This document shows, one piece after another, positions 46,501-54,590 of a stretch of DNA of 64,000 nucleotides (positions are counted from its first letter, which is position 1; every line of letters begins with the position of its first letter). The position numbers were made by a program, and so were the translations under genes. The DNA comes from Sequoia sempervirens (taxonomy: Eukaryota; Streptophyta; Pinopsida; Cupressales; Cupressaceae), in the NCBI GenBank assembly GCA_007258455.2, contig VDFB02275597.1:30656-94655 (forward strand), given 5' to 3'. The notes below the pieces were generated by a model. It was not told where the DNA came from and did no database searches. It saw nothing but the letters and a program-made list of their open reading frames with translations.

Positions 46501-48504
46501 TCTCGGAAGGCAAACTCCACAGTCTCTCTTTCAACCAACGGTTGCTCCAAACCCTCTTCTTCAGCCGAATCCAAACTGTCAAGAAATTCTTCAATGACAA
46601 AATCAGCCTCATCATCGTCAAATACAAAATTAGTTATACCCATTAAAATATATGGGAAGTACCGAGAGGCTTCTTCAAATTCCATCTCTGCTCTTTGGTT
46701 CAAACCAACAACTCAACGCTTCTCCATAGCTCTGATACCAATTGTAAATATTAAAACGAACAGAAAAATGAAATATAAACAGAAATTAAAGAACAAAATA
46801 CGAGACACAAATTTATAGTGGTTTGGCAATAGCCTACGTCCACTCTCAAGTAGAGAATCACTGTATTAATCAATCACCAATCCAACAATACAATACATGA
46901 TCTGCCACACATATTTATACAAAGTTCTCCGAATACGAAAAGATGGGAGAATACAAATGATCATGTGACTGTTGGACTTCACATCTCAACAGCTTTTCTG
47001 AAATAATACAAACTGAGAAGTCTGAAACTTACAGCCATGTACTGATCAAATTTGGACAGCAGCAATGTGACGAACTGCCGAGGAGTACTGTTTTGGTTAG
47101 TGTCGTTGAGTATGTAGGAACCAATATCGTTTGCTCCAATTGAAATGCAATATATAGATTTGCCAAGGTAGGATTTCGCTTTTGCAGCTCCAGATGGGTA
47201 TGTCTTCTTCAGGAATAAAGAAAAGTGTTCGAACTGACCTACTTGGTCACTCATTGGGATAGTATTCTGTGAGATTGAAGATGATCATAAGGATGAAGGA
47301 AAAGTTTTAGTCAAACTCCTACAGCAGTATAATGGCAAGATAAACCACATAAACTTGGTGTGCTCTAACTAAATCTTTATGACAAAAGTCAACTAAACTT
47401 CAACAGGAGTAATTGAAAAGTCTAAATTAAAATATTTTTCTTTCATACTCAATATAAATGTCTTTCCGAGGTGTTTTGAAGAAAGGAAAGAGAGGAAAAG
47501 AGAAAAGACCTCATCAGCTGCTGTTGAGTCAAGCAATCCACTACCTCCTGATGCAAAATTTATACCTTTTCTAAAATTTGCCTTTGGCTCCAGATATGGA
47601 GGGCTAAAGGGAAGCCCCAAGTAGGTAGCTGCAGCCATAATTGTACAGTACACGATGCAGTTAGCAATATGCATTGGTATAACAATAAAGTTAAAAGAAA
47701 TGAGTAAGAGAGCTGGACTTAACTATTAATAATATATTATTTCTGATTAACTTCATGTTATTCTAAAATGGTAAGAACTTATGTCTTGTTATGCATACTC
47801 TATATACTTTTCAGTGCTTAAAAATAAAAGCAGCGTCTAAATCTGTAATGTTAAATGATACAAATTCAGCTCTTTCAGGATAGATCCCACGATCAAATTG
47901 ACAATCAAATTGTTGAGAAATATGGATGATGGTCACAGGTTCAATATTTTTAAATTTATTTCATATTAATAGAATGTTGTTTGTATATTTGGTTTAAATA
48001 ATACATTCTAAATTTTGATTTGTTTGGGTGGTTTATTTGAAATCAGATTAGCTTCTCCAGTAGAACCCGCTTATTAGTTTGATTTCCCATAAACCACTTC
48101 AAAACCACTTCAAACAATAGAGTGTGCTGTTTAAACCTGACCAACTCATATAAATAGAAGTTATAATGATGGATATTAAGATCTAAATTCCACCAGATAT
48201 TAATTCCTCCATTAAAAATAAATGAAATTAAAAACTGGTCCCAACCAGGAAAGTCGAAAGTGGTGCGGCCATTGGTAAAGCAACCAGTTGGGTAGGGAAA
48301 AAAGGAAACACGGTAAGGAATGAAGTTTGCAAGCGTTGTACAGTTTGGGACGTAATTATTAGTCCCTGCATCTCCTAAGGAATCTCCAAACACAAACATG
48401 GCTGGCACGTGAGCTCCTTTCTCAGTTGCTGCGAAACAACTGATCATCCATAGCCCAACTAAAATACCCACCATATAACTCCTCACTAAAGCCATTAAGA
48501 ACAA
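43504..48504 (-). CDS. GDSL esterase/lipase, five exons
   Basis: Minus-strand exons: 48246-48504, 47510-47628, 47033-47266, 43858-44102 and 43504-43754. Exon 1 begins with a hydrophobic signal peptide (residues 1-26, ending SCFAA) and block [16 protein letters not shown] with the catalytic serine. It continues [13 protein letters not shown]; exon 2 has [14 protein letters not shown] and [12 protein letters not shown]. Exon 3 has block [13 protein letters not shown]. Exon 4 has [19 protein letters not shown]. Exon 5 has the catalytic pair in WDRIHPTE. Length of about 375 residues fits plant secreted GDSL hydrolases, which act on ester or acyl substrates outside the cell; the substrate is unknown. 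Intron 3 holds a 2.83-kb LTR element. The usual donor after 47033 leaves exon 4 out of frame by one base; a donor at 47008-47009 would restore it. So the gene is either intact with that donor or recently damaged. Confidence 0.85.
44159..44407 (-). repeat. 3' LTR of the gene-carrying element
   Basis: 249 bases; aligns end to end with 46743-46991. Confidence 0.92.
44476..45795 (-). CDS. Chimeric ORF: GTPase-like segment plus Hsp70 nucleotide-binding-domain fragment
   Basis: 439 uninterrupted codons. Residues 301-382 follow the Hsp70 ATPase domain in order: [13 protein letters not shown] (relatives have AGLEVLRII), a diverged middle, then [20 protein letters not shown] and [13 protein letters not shown]. 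The last two are near-exact to plastid/bacterial-type Hsp70 and carry phosphate-binding residues (GGDDFD). Residues 184-237 read [10 protein letters not shown] and [15 protein letters not shown], with an NKxD guanine-specificity motif as in Obg-type GTPases; this second match is weaker. Residues 1-100 are acidic and proline-rich. No complete host domain survives, so ATPase or GTPase function is unlikely. The start is uncertain: the preceding ORF ends in an overlapping frame at 45774, so a frameshift fusion or a lost base is possible. Confidence 0.7.
   Translation of the reverse strand: MRQTAVLNVSTGNAPVSVSRQGYVATVTEEVSVWEATEISPETKIPPVPGVPAAAVETEEPQPAVANENLFNDEATDEKGDRAKLASFTDCARNALEKRVLEILKGIYIPRAGCNCSNGRYYILGSVQEQGNFDIREQSGGVRNEGQVASVYQGAVRVQEHCKVEVLQINLYPSSVAEEAPAVCDVVIAVPDSSMVAAFGYEFRYKLGQILAYKPFVVAYNKMDIPEAAKHWKDFKKIMKSILNWRRSLARLKNADDRTHNFIIALEIACGRQALETTIKSLRGESNENWMDGWVREMSNNDSVGSFAGLEVLRLIVSLCLLEGFDTFPSLLCVDGCNMFDRMAEFVVSVLEVGVGVFEVFSTSGDAHLGGDDFDKRIVDRAKTQEEQTSLKMALLIMLNQKVQLQQIINSDLTWRRLIHCVCEQSLAKLKSSMGLVVM
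45774..46202 (-). CDS. Unknown acidic ORF of the gene-carrying LTR element
   Basis: 142 codons, charged and Gln/Glu-rich ([38 protein letters not shown]). Its last 22 bases overlap the start of the 439-codon ORF in another frame. I recognise no domain. Position between primer site and the chimeric ORF suggests a gag-like leader protein. Confidence 0.4.
   Translation of the reverse strand: MESVNTVAVLEDSQKEALQAGSGRKGPDGEFGRERELECKEADESTLLAYKATQDSEVVELTPTHQKETQHNGSRSMAEVPSTSQMQPDHIPSQPSKEKSEQVFVDKESHKEEDRLELFLKAIQGFAHAEMHMMKMCGKLPF
46446..46703 (-). CDS. Leader ORF of the gene-carrying LTR element
   Basis: 85 codons beginning [16 protein letters not shown], about 40 bases past the primer site, with acidic EEEGLEQP and [10 protein letters not shown] stretches. 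It is followed by a broken coiled coil (46440-46210). No known domain. Confidence 0.4.
   Translation of the reverse strand: MNQRAEMEFEEASRYFPYILMGITNFVFDDDEADFVIEEFLDSLDSAEEEGLEQPLVERETVEFAFRDEGDASLGEEDGKGGCSL
46729..46742 (-). other. Primer-binding site of the gene-carrying LTR element
   Basis: Minus strand reads ATTGGTATCAGAGC directly at the LTR border, the canonical Met-initiator-tRNA complement. Confidence 0.9.
46743..46991 (-). repeat. 5' LTR of the gene-carrying element
   Basis: 249 bases; adjoins the primer site on its left (plus-strand view) and GCTTT on its right. Confidence 0.92.
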
Positions 48505-48563
48505 ATTATCCCAACAATTCTGTTCAATCTCAACCTACATTACTTATTAAGGAGAAAAGGCTG

Positions 48564-48572
48564 TTATATATA
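48564..48572 (-). promoter_or_regulatory. TATA box of the GDSL gene
   Basis: Minus strand reads CCTATATATAACAG, 60 bases before the start codon, which leaves a short leader of about 30 bases for a start some 30 bases downstream. Confidence 0.65.
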
Positions 48573-49593
48573 GGGCGTAAGGCTTCTGTACATACATTGA
48601 ACGATCAAAGCTGACCGATGTTGATAAGATCAAACATGTGAAATTGAATTCTTTTGATGTTGATGTCAGTAGAAAATACAAGATATTATTGTACCCAATA
48701 GGCTTTGCTGCGAATAAAATTCTTCACTACAGTCTTATAACCTTAAAAAAAATTGTCGTATATTACCCCTGTTTTGCAGAGAAAAGAAAACATGTCGCTG
48801 AAACTCTAAGAACGTTGTCATATATCCATACGAAAATGGTCATTTATCACCCCTGTTTTGATGATAACAAAGAAAGCATGTAGCTGAAACTGTAAAAAAT
48901 GCCGGAGTTTTAGAATTTATTATATTATCATGTCCTGAATGGACTGAAATGGTAAGATGATGGTTGCTAGATTGACACACAAGCGAGTTACATACTAATT
49001 AAACTGCTCAACCACAGTCTACGCCTTTGACGAATACAATTTTTTTTTCTCCAGAGAGGCTTCAACTTGGTGGTGCATAGTATCATATTTCAATATTTTA
49101 TAATATTATAATAGAACAAGTCTATGCAGGTTATATTCTACGTGGAATAACCAGGTCGGGAAATTGTCGGATAACATTCGCCAAAGATTTTTCAGTCAAT
49201 CACCAGTTGGCAACATAAAATACCATCTGCCAGCGGCCCAGCACATAGCAATCCTTTCTAACATTGAGCACTCTTTTGTCGTTGCTTTCACGACCACATG
49301 CGCTGCCTGTAGTTCATGCATGCAGCAACTCCTGCCCATCCACCACTTCCTCCTTTGCCAGGGGATCTGAAGACATGGGTAGGGATTCTATAATTGGTAT
49401 CCTAAATTTGAAGCCATCCATAGCTGTGTAGTACAGCCTAATGCCAAGAAATTTGTTCTTGCTTTTTTAATATTAAAATTTCGTGTCAAATTTGTTATAT
49501 TTTATTTGTTTCTTTTATATGATTTTATTATACCAATAGTTATAGATATAGGTAGTAGATACATAAAACTTCTTTGCTTCTTTTAAGTAGTTA
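48573..49593. other. Upstream region of the GDSL gene with an 84-bp tandem repeat
   Basis: Copies at 48755-48810 and 48839-48895 share ATT/ATC-ACCCCTGTTTTG, AAAG/AAA and GCTGAAACT. Otherwise AT-rich; no gene seen. Confidence 0.6.
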
Positions 49594-49595
49594 TA

Positions 49596-49990
49596 GGGGA
49601 GAGGGGCCCATAGTGGAGTAGGGTCCAATAGTGGGGATAAAAGTAGTCCTCAGTGGGCCCCATAGTGGAGCACCTTAATATCCAGTTGCAAAACACTTTT
49701 TATCCATAAAATACACAAATTGACAAATCATGTGATGCCACATAATGCACCAATAAAACATGACTTAGTGCACCACTATCGGTCTCACCGTTTTTTTGGC
49801 CCTTTTTGGATACGTCAACAAAAAGCATGCTGATGTGGCATCACATTTGATGATGTGACCCTAAAACGGAATATAGAAGCACATGAGTTGCCAAATAAAC
49901 TGTTGTACAAAATTGGGATTGATTTAAAATTTTCATATAAGATTTTGAGAAACGCGAAGTTAGGGTGCTCCACTATGAGCCCCTCTCCCC
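49596..49990. mobile_element. 395-bp MITE with TA target duplication
   Basis: Terminal inverted repeats of about 24 bases start GGGGAGAGGGGC and read CATAGTGGAG inward, at 49596-49620 and 49966-49990. TA flanks both ends (49594-49595, 49991-49992), as for Tc1/mariner-type MITEs. A third copy of CCCATAGTGGAG lies inside at about 49669. No coding potential. Confidence 0.8.
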
Positions 49991-50029
49991 TAGCTCAAGC
50001 AAATCTGTTCTTCACTTTTGCTTGCCCTT

Positions 50030-50262
50030 TGTTGGAAAATGACACATGGATCATAGCTGGATTGATCAAAAGTGGGGTAGTAGCTCATTGTAGAATAACT
50101 TTGTAAGAAAATGATGGTCCTAAGTTAAGTCTTTACTAGTTCATGGATAATGTTCAACTTAATATTATATCCGAACCAAAGGTTAAGAGCCTTGAACATT
50201 TGTAGTATGGTTCAAAGGGGGTTATCAAAGAATTAGCCACACCCAGAGCATAAATACAATGG
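50030..50262 (+). mobile_element. tRNA-derived SINE-like sequence, diverged copy
   Basis: Box A-like TAGCTCATTGTA (50081-50092) and a weak box B (TAAGTTAAGTC, 50121-50131), then AGTTCATGGATAAT and CAACTTAATATTATATC. It aligns with 53925-54108, which keeps better boxes. Confidence 0.55.
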
Positions 50263-50797
50263 TTAGAAGTGGGTTAGAAGTTCATTTTAGAATATATAGA
50301 GTTCATCAAAGGTGCACAAAATAACAAACAAAAAATGATTTACTAAAAATGATTTACTATTCTATAAAGAAAACAAACAAGACATGATAGACAATATAAA
50401 GTTTAAAAAAAAAATTATGGATAAAAATTCCACAACATAACAGTCCTCTCTATTTGTCTCACTTCTCTCACAGTACTTAATAAAATATTACATTTATAGA
50501 GTTCTTCATTTCTTCACTTTTTAGAGAATTCTTAAAACAAATATTAAACTATTACAAACTTTAAAGAGAAATTAGCTTTTTCTACAAGAAAAAGGAATGT
50601 TGTTAGATGTTTACATCAGTACACTAATCATCTAGGAAAGATAAGAGATTTACAATTAATGACATAATATTTACAAAACCTTTAGTTGACAAGAGGTTGT
50701 TAGTTATAAATGAAAGTAGTAAATAATAGATATTTGAAACCTAGCATGGTAACACTAATGCAAAATTTGGATGAAGATGAGTTTCCTACTCTAGCAT
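50263..50797. other. No gene recognised
   Basis: AT-rich; a tandem AAATGATTTACTA pair near 50334. Nothing else. Confidence 0.4.
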
Positions 50798-50998
50798 TAT
50801 AAATTATCACTCTTGATAATTTCACACTATGTTTTGCTCCCCCCTAAATGATTGGACTTAATTGTGCTCCTAATTTCTTAAATATGCATCCCATAGCTTA
50901 TTATAACACTTATCAAGAAATCAAATGTGCAAGATCTAAGTACACATTTAATATTTTTCTACGAGAACTTTGGGTCCTACAAATTGAGGGATTTGGAG

Positions 50999-51018
50999 TA
51001 GGGTGTCCTTGCACCCTA
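50999..51018 (+). other. Conserved hairpin, family A copy 2, site 1
   Basis: TAGGGTG at 50999-51005 pairs perfectly with CACCCTA at 51012-51018, loop TCCTTG; flanking GGAG (50995) and CTCC (51021) can extend it. Confidence 0.6.
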
Positions 51019-51790
51019 GTCTCCTTAATTTGGCCCCAAAATTCAAAGTGTTGGTGGTAGTAATTTAATATTTGAAATTCAAATTCTTATTGTTGGCTAT
51101 CAGGATTTGATTTTTGGTAAATTGGAGCAATTTCATATAAATACTAAGCATTTTCACAATTTCAATGAACAAGGATGACGAAGAAAATTTGAAAAGAAAT
51201 TATTATTCTTCAAGATCAATTCATGAGCAATTGATACCAACACTTAGAGACTTATTGAAGCATTTTAACATTGAAGCATCATGTGATTTTTTATGTGAGT
51301 TTGTTCATGTTCAAGCATACATTTTATTTGTGAGCATTGACACTTGTAGGTCTTCAAGCAAATCAAGCCTTTAGGAGATTGCTATGACTTCAATCCTTCA
51401 AGGAAATTAGATTTGAGTGTTTAGTTGTATTCAGTTGTTGATTCATCATTCATTTGTCACTTAACCCCTATCCCTCAAAAGGATTAGCTCTCTTTGTCAT
51501 CAATTTTTTCATTGTGGAGGTAGAAACACCAGCATGTGATTTGATTGATGCAAGCCCCTATATGGCACGACCCTTCCTCTCCTTTTCAATGTGCAGGTAT
51601 AGATTTGAAGAGGATTTAAGGAAGATTTAAAGGAAATTCACTAGTTCATGCATTCAAGATCTACAACTTGACAAGATACGAAAACTACAATATCTCATTA
51701 ATAGATGAAGATTCAACAACATGATTTGGAATCAGAAGCTACATACTAGGTACCTAAGGACATTGAAAGTAGATTTCAGTTTTAGATACT

Positions 51791-51820
51791 TGGACTAGGG
51801 TGTCCTTGTTCCATAGTCCA
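51791..51820 (+). other. Conserved hairpin, family A copy 2, site 2
   Basis: TGGACTA at 51791-51797 pairs perfectly with TAGTCCA at 51814-51820; loop contains GTGTCCTTGTT. Confidence 0.6.
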
Positions 51821-52767
51821 CCTAAAAAATAGATTAGATTTGAACCACAAGTGCACACATGTCTACTCTTTCTAGTTTTAGTCCTTAGATGCAACTTCTA
51901 GTTTCCATTTTTTCTATATTTGTAGTAGAACAATACATATTGTCATAGTCATTTAGTTACATAATTGCATTTTTGTTTCAAATCCTTTATCAATCACATC
52001 TCACCCAAATTCACCCACATACACAACACCCAAAACACAAAAAAGGGGTTGATTGGCCCACCTTTTAGGTTTCAAGTCAATCTTATTCTCAAGTCCCTAA
52101 TCACAAATTATATAGTAGCGAAAAGTGCTTAAATCCTAGGTGAAGTCCTAGGATTTCACTTTTCCACCATATCATTTTTGGAGAACCTGATGCATTAACA
52201 TTATAGACCTAAAGTATAAAGCATATAATCTTATATCTAAGATTAATTGCATTGTTTTGCATTCATCATTTAGGAATTCAATTTTACATTATAAAAAACA
52301 TAAAAAAAATTGCATATCATATTGCATCATAGGTTGCAATAGAGTTAATTTCAATCATCAAGACAAATCTACATATTAATTGCATCTGCAAGTCTATAGT
52401 AGGTCATCTTAGATCTTAAATCAAATCTAAAAGTGTACATTGCATTCATTTAGCCTTTTTTATTTAGTCAAAAAGGTGAAAAAGTGCATTATTTTGATGC
52501 AAAAAAGACTTCAAGGCTTTCATTTTCAACAAAATTTCAACTTATAATTAGTTAATTATTATACTTTAGATCTAAATATTCCATTTGGAATCTCATTTCA
52601 TTACTTAAATATTTTTGAAGCTTTTGTTCATACTTGCATTTTACATCGCATAATCATAAAATAGTCAAATTTCATTAAGTTATTCATTGTCAGATTAGAA
52701 TTTTCATAGAATAGGACATTTAAACCATATTATAGATTTTGAATCTTTAAACTCAATCAAAAAATTT

Positions 52768-52801
52768 GCTAGACTAGTGCATCCTTATACCCCTATCTAG
52801 C
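52768..52801 (+). other. Conserved hairpin, family A copy 2, internal site 3
   Basis: GCTAGA at 52768-52773 pairs with TCTAGC at 52796-52801, extended by TAG/CTA across a one-base bulge. Confidence 0.5.
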
Positions 52802-53151
52802 TAAATTTGGCTTGAATTTCTATCAGACACCTATTACAGTACTTTATGTGTGTTTTATTCTCTTTGATTTTTTATCTTGTGTGTTTTAAGGTGACTGTTT
52901 TACAATTTAGTGTTCATAGTGGGCACACCTAGTGTTTTAAAACTCATATGAGCTTTACAACATAGTGTCCTATTGTTAATACCCCTATAAGACATAGTTG
53001 TAGACTTATGACATCCCACACTGTTGTTCCATCTATTGTGGATCTTGAGTCCTCCAAATCTCTCACGCAAGGTATTGTCAATACCCATCCCATCTTGGAG
53101 TTTGTCCCTAATCGTACCATACCCATGAAAACTTTATAATCAAACATTTTT

Positions 53152-53397
53152 ATGGATGTTGAGAGTGTTGTTGCCCACATTCCTAGTGACAAATTAAAAC
53201 AATTGAAAAAAGATTTAGGACTTCAAGACTACTTAAGTATTGAATCTTTGGCCAAGAACATGGTTCTTATTGTGGATAACCTTAGGAAATTGATCAATGA
53301 TGCCCGAGAAATAGAGGTTTTGCATAGTCTAGCTCATATAGTAGATGCTAACATCCTTATGGTAGCTAGTTGCACTCAAGCATTAGGATATTCTTAA
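53152..53397 (+). CDS. Gypsy gag-like ORF fragment
   Basis: 81 codons starting MDVESVVAHIPSDKLKQLKK, helical, with LGLQDYLSIESLAKNMVLIV and a TAA at 53395. In-frame sequence upstream (VPSIVDLESSKSLTQGIVN) and after the stop (ISLPTTIPSILTFTFPT) suggests a longer, broken gag. Assignment rests on position past the Gypsy leader, not on a recognised domain. Confidence 0.4.
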   Translation: MDVESVVAHIPSDKLKQLKKDLGLQDYLSIESLAKNMVLIVDNLRKLINDAREIEVLHSLAHIVDANILMVASCTQALGYS

Positions 53398-53567
53398 GGA
53401 AAAGGAGGAAAACAAATTTCCCTCCCCACAACTATACCCTCTATTCTTACATTTACATTTCCAACTGTAGCTTCAATGATACAAAACACCTCTGACATAA
53501 CTCTAAGCTTAGGGATTTCCAGTGGGAATCCTTATAGTTTTGTGGCATCACATGTAGCACCTAAATA

Positions 53568-53800
53568 TTTTTCACCTCTCATAAATATAATTTTTTATAT
53601 TATAGTGATCAAATTGAAGAGGATCTCAATCATAGGCACTCTATGAAGACATTTAATGTTTATGTCATAATCATCAAATTGAAAAGATACTTTATAGATC
53701 TTAATTTTTTACTTGAAAATTACAATATAACCTCTACTCAATGTCTTCTTACAAATTATCTCAAATATTTTATAATGTAATTGATAAATAAATAATTTTT
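53568..53800. repeat. Duplicate of the flank of the compact Copia-like element (empty site)
   Basis: Matches 36885-37044 joined to 39685-39750: CTATGAAGACAT, CATCAAATTG, CTCTACTCAATGT, then TATTTTATAA. The junction CAATGT at 53739-53744 is uninterrupted, so the 2640-bp element is absent here. Confidence 0.7.
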
Positions 53801-53924
53801 ACTATTCCATTTTACTAAGTCAAACATGTATAAAACCATGTACTATTTATGGACTACAAAAAAAAATCAAGATTGAAATGTATAAAATGAATTTCACACC
53901 TTACATTGGAAATAAGTTACACTC

Positions 53925-54165
53925 AGACTAAAGATGGATTGGTCCTAAAAGGGCTAGTAGCTTAGTGATAACACACTCCAACAACAAATGGAAGGTCTTA
54001 AGTTTGAGTCCTAGCCGGTCCATGAAAATCTCAACATGGTATCAGAGTCAAGCCAAGTTAGGAGCCCCAAACATTATATAGAGTAGTTTAATGGAGGTGT
54101 TATAAATAAGTCATACTTGGACCAAAGATGGACTAGACCTAAGGGTCCAATAACTTGTGATATTC
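53925..54165 (+). mobile_element. tRNA-derived SINE-like sequence with partial tandem copy
   Basis: Box A TAGCTTAGTGATA (53958-53970), box B AGTTTGAGTCC (54001-54011), then CCGGTCCATGA and CAACATGGTATCAGAGTC, as in plant Au-type SINEs. The 5' part recurs at 54113-54160 (AAAGATGGACTAGACCTAAGGG). Confidence 0.6.
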
Positions 54166-54171
54166 GGTTGT

Positions 54172-54590
54172 ACTATTGCAAAACAAATCCTTTATATTCA
54201 TCTTTCCACAATATAATTATACATTAAACAATCTTGATCCACAACATGCTAACATTGTATCTTTCTCTTTACACCCCATAGTTTATATACATTAGTTATA
54301 CTATTCTAATAACTACATCACTGAAAACCTAAAATTGAGAAAATCATAGGTTTCATGGACTTGTTAGGAGTGTAGCTTATGATAGGATTCACCATTTTTA
54401 ATTATGTTCAAAAATAATCATAGGTTTTAATTTGTATAATGGTTAATATATATATTTTTTGTTAAGGTGATTCATATGCGACTTCTAGGAAATGATATAC
54501 CACAAATAGTTGACTTTTGATCTCCACACATTCCCCTTTAGTTATATGTTTAGTTTAGAAGGATTTCAATATCCTTATAAATGTGTTCTT
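54172..54590 (-). pseudogene. GDSL esterase/lipase pseudogene (exon 5 and exon 4 remains)
   Basis: Aligns with 43655-44060 of the intact gene: AAATCCTTTATATTCATC, TCTTGATCCACAACATGCTA, CATCACTGAAAA, TTAGGAGTGTAGCTTATGAT and AATTATGTTCAAAAATAATC. The intact exon 4 donor GTAAGC is changed, and stops and indels break the frame. The exon 4 start and exons 1-3 are not found. It is much older than, or has evolved faster than, the intact copy. Confidence 0.75.

Larger units (their letters stand above)
44159..46991 (-). mobile_element. Pol-less LTR retrotransposon carrying host-gene-like fragments, inside GDSL intron 3
   Basis: Two 249-base LTRs (44159-44407 and 46743-46991) differ at about 16 sites with no length change (about 94% identical). 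Each starts TGTAAATATT and ends CATCTCAACA on the plus strand. Flanks GCTTG and GCTTT are a 4-of-5 target duplication. A Met-tRNA-type primer site (ATTGGTATCAGAGC, minus strand, 46729-46742) and a purine tract (GGAGGAGAT next to 44407) fix the minus orientation. Inside lie three ORFs with a long acidic/coiled-coil leader, then a 439-codon frame with an Hsp70 fragment. No gag core, protease, integrase or reverse transcriptase is recognised. It is the same strand as the GDSL gene, so it would be in its pre-mRNA. Confidence 0.88.
50798..53400 (+). mobile_element. Gypsy LTR element remnant (family A, copy 2): LTR, leader and gag start
   Basis: LTR at about 50798-52174 is a diverged relative of 31690-33009: same block order, same hairpin positions, ends in CA before TTTTTGGAGAACCTGATGC (primer site variant). 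About 750 bases of leader and then gag-like sequence (52930-53400) follow. No second LTR in the window after it. The target duplication is not determinable. Confidence 0.7.

Noticed and set aside
53958..54011. A genuine tRNA gene
   Set aside because: Boxes A and B are imperfect, no cloverleaf can be drawn, and the sequence repeats as a SINE family elsewhere in the window.
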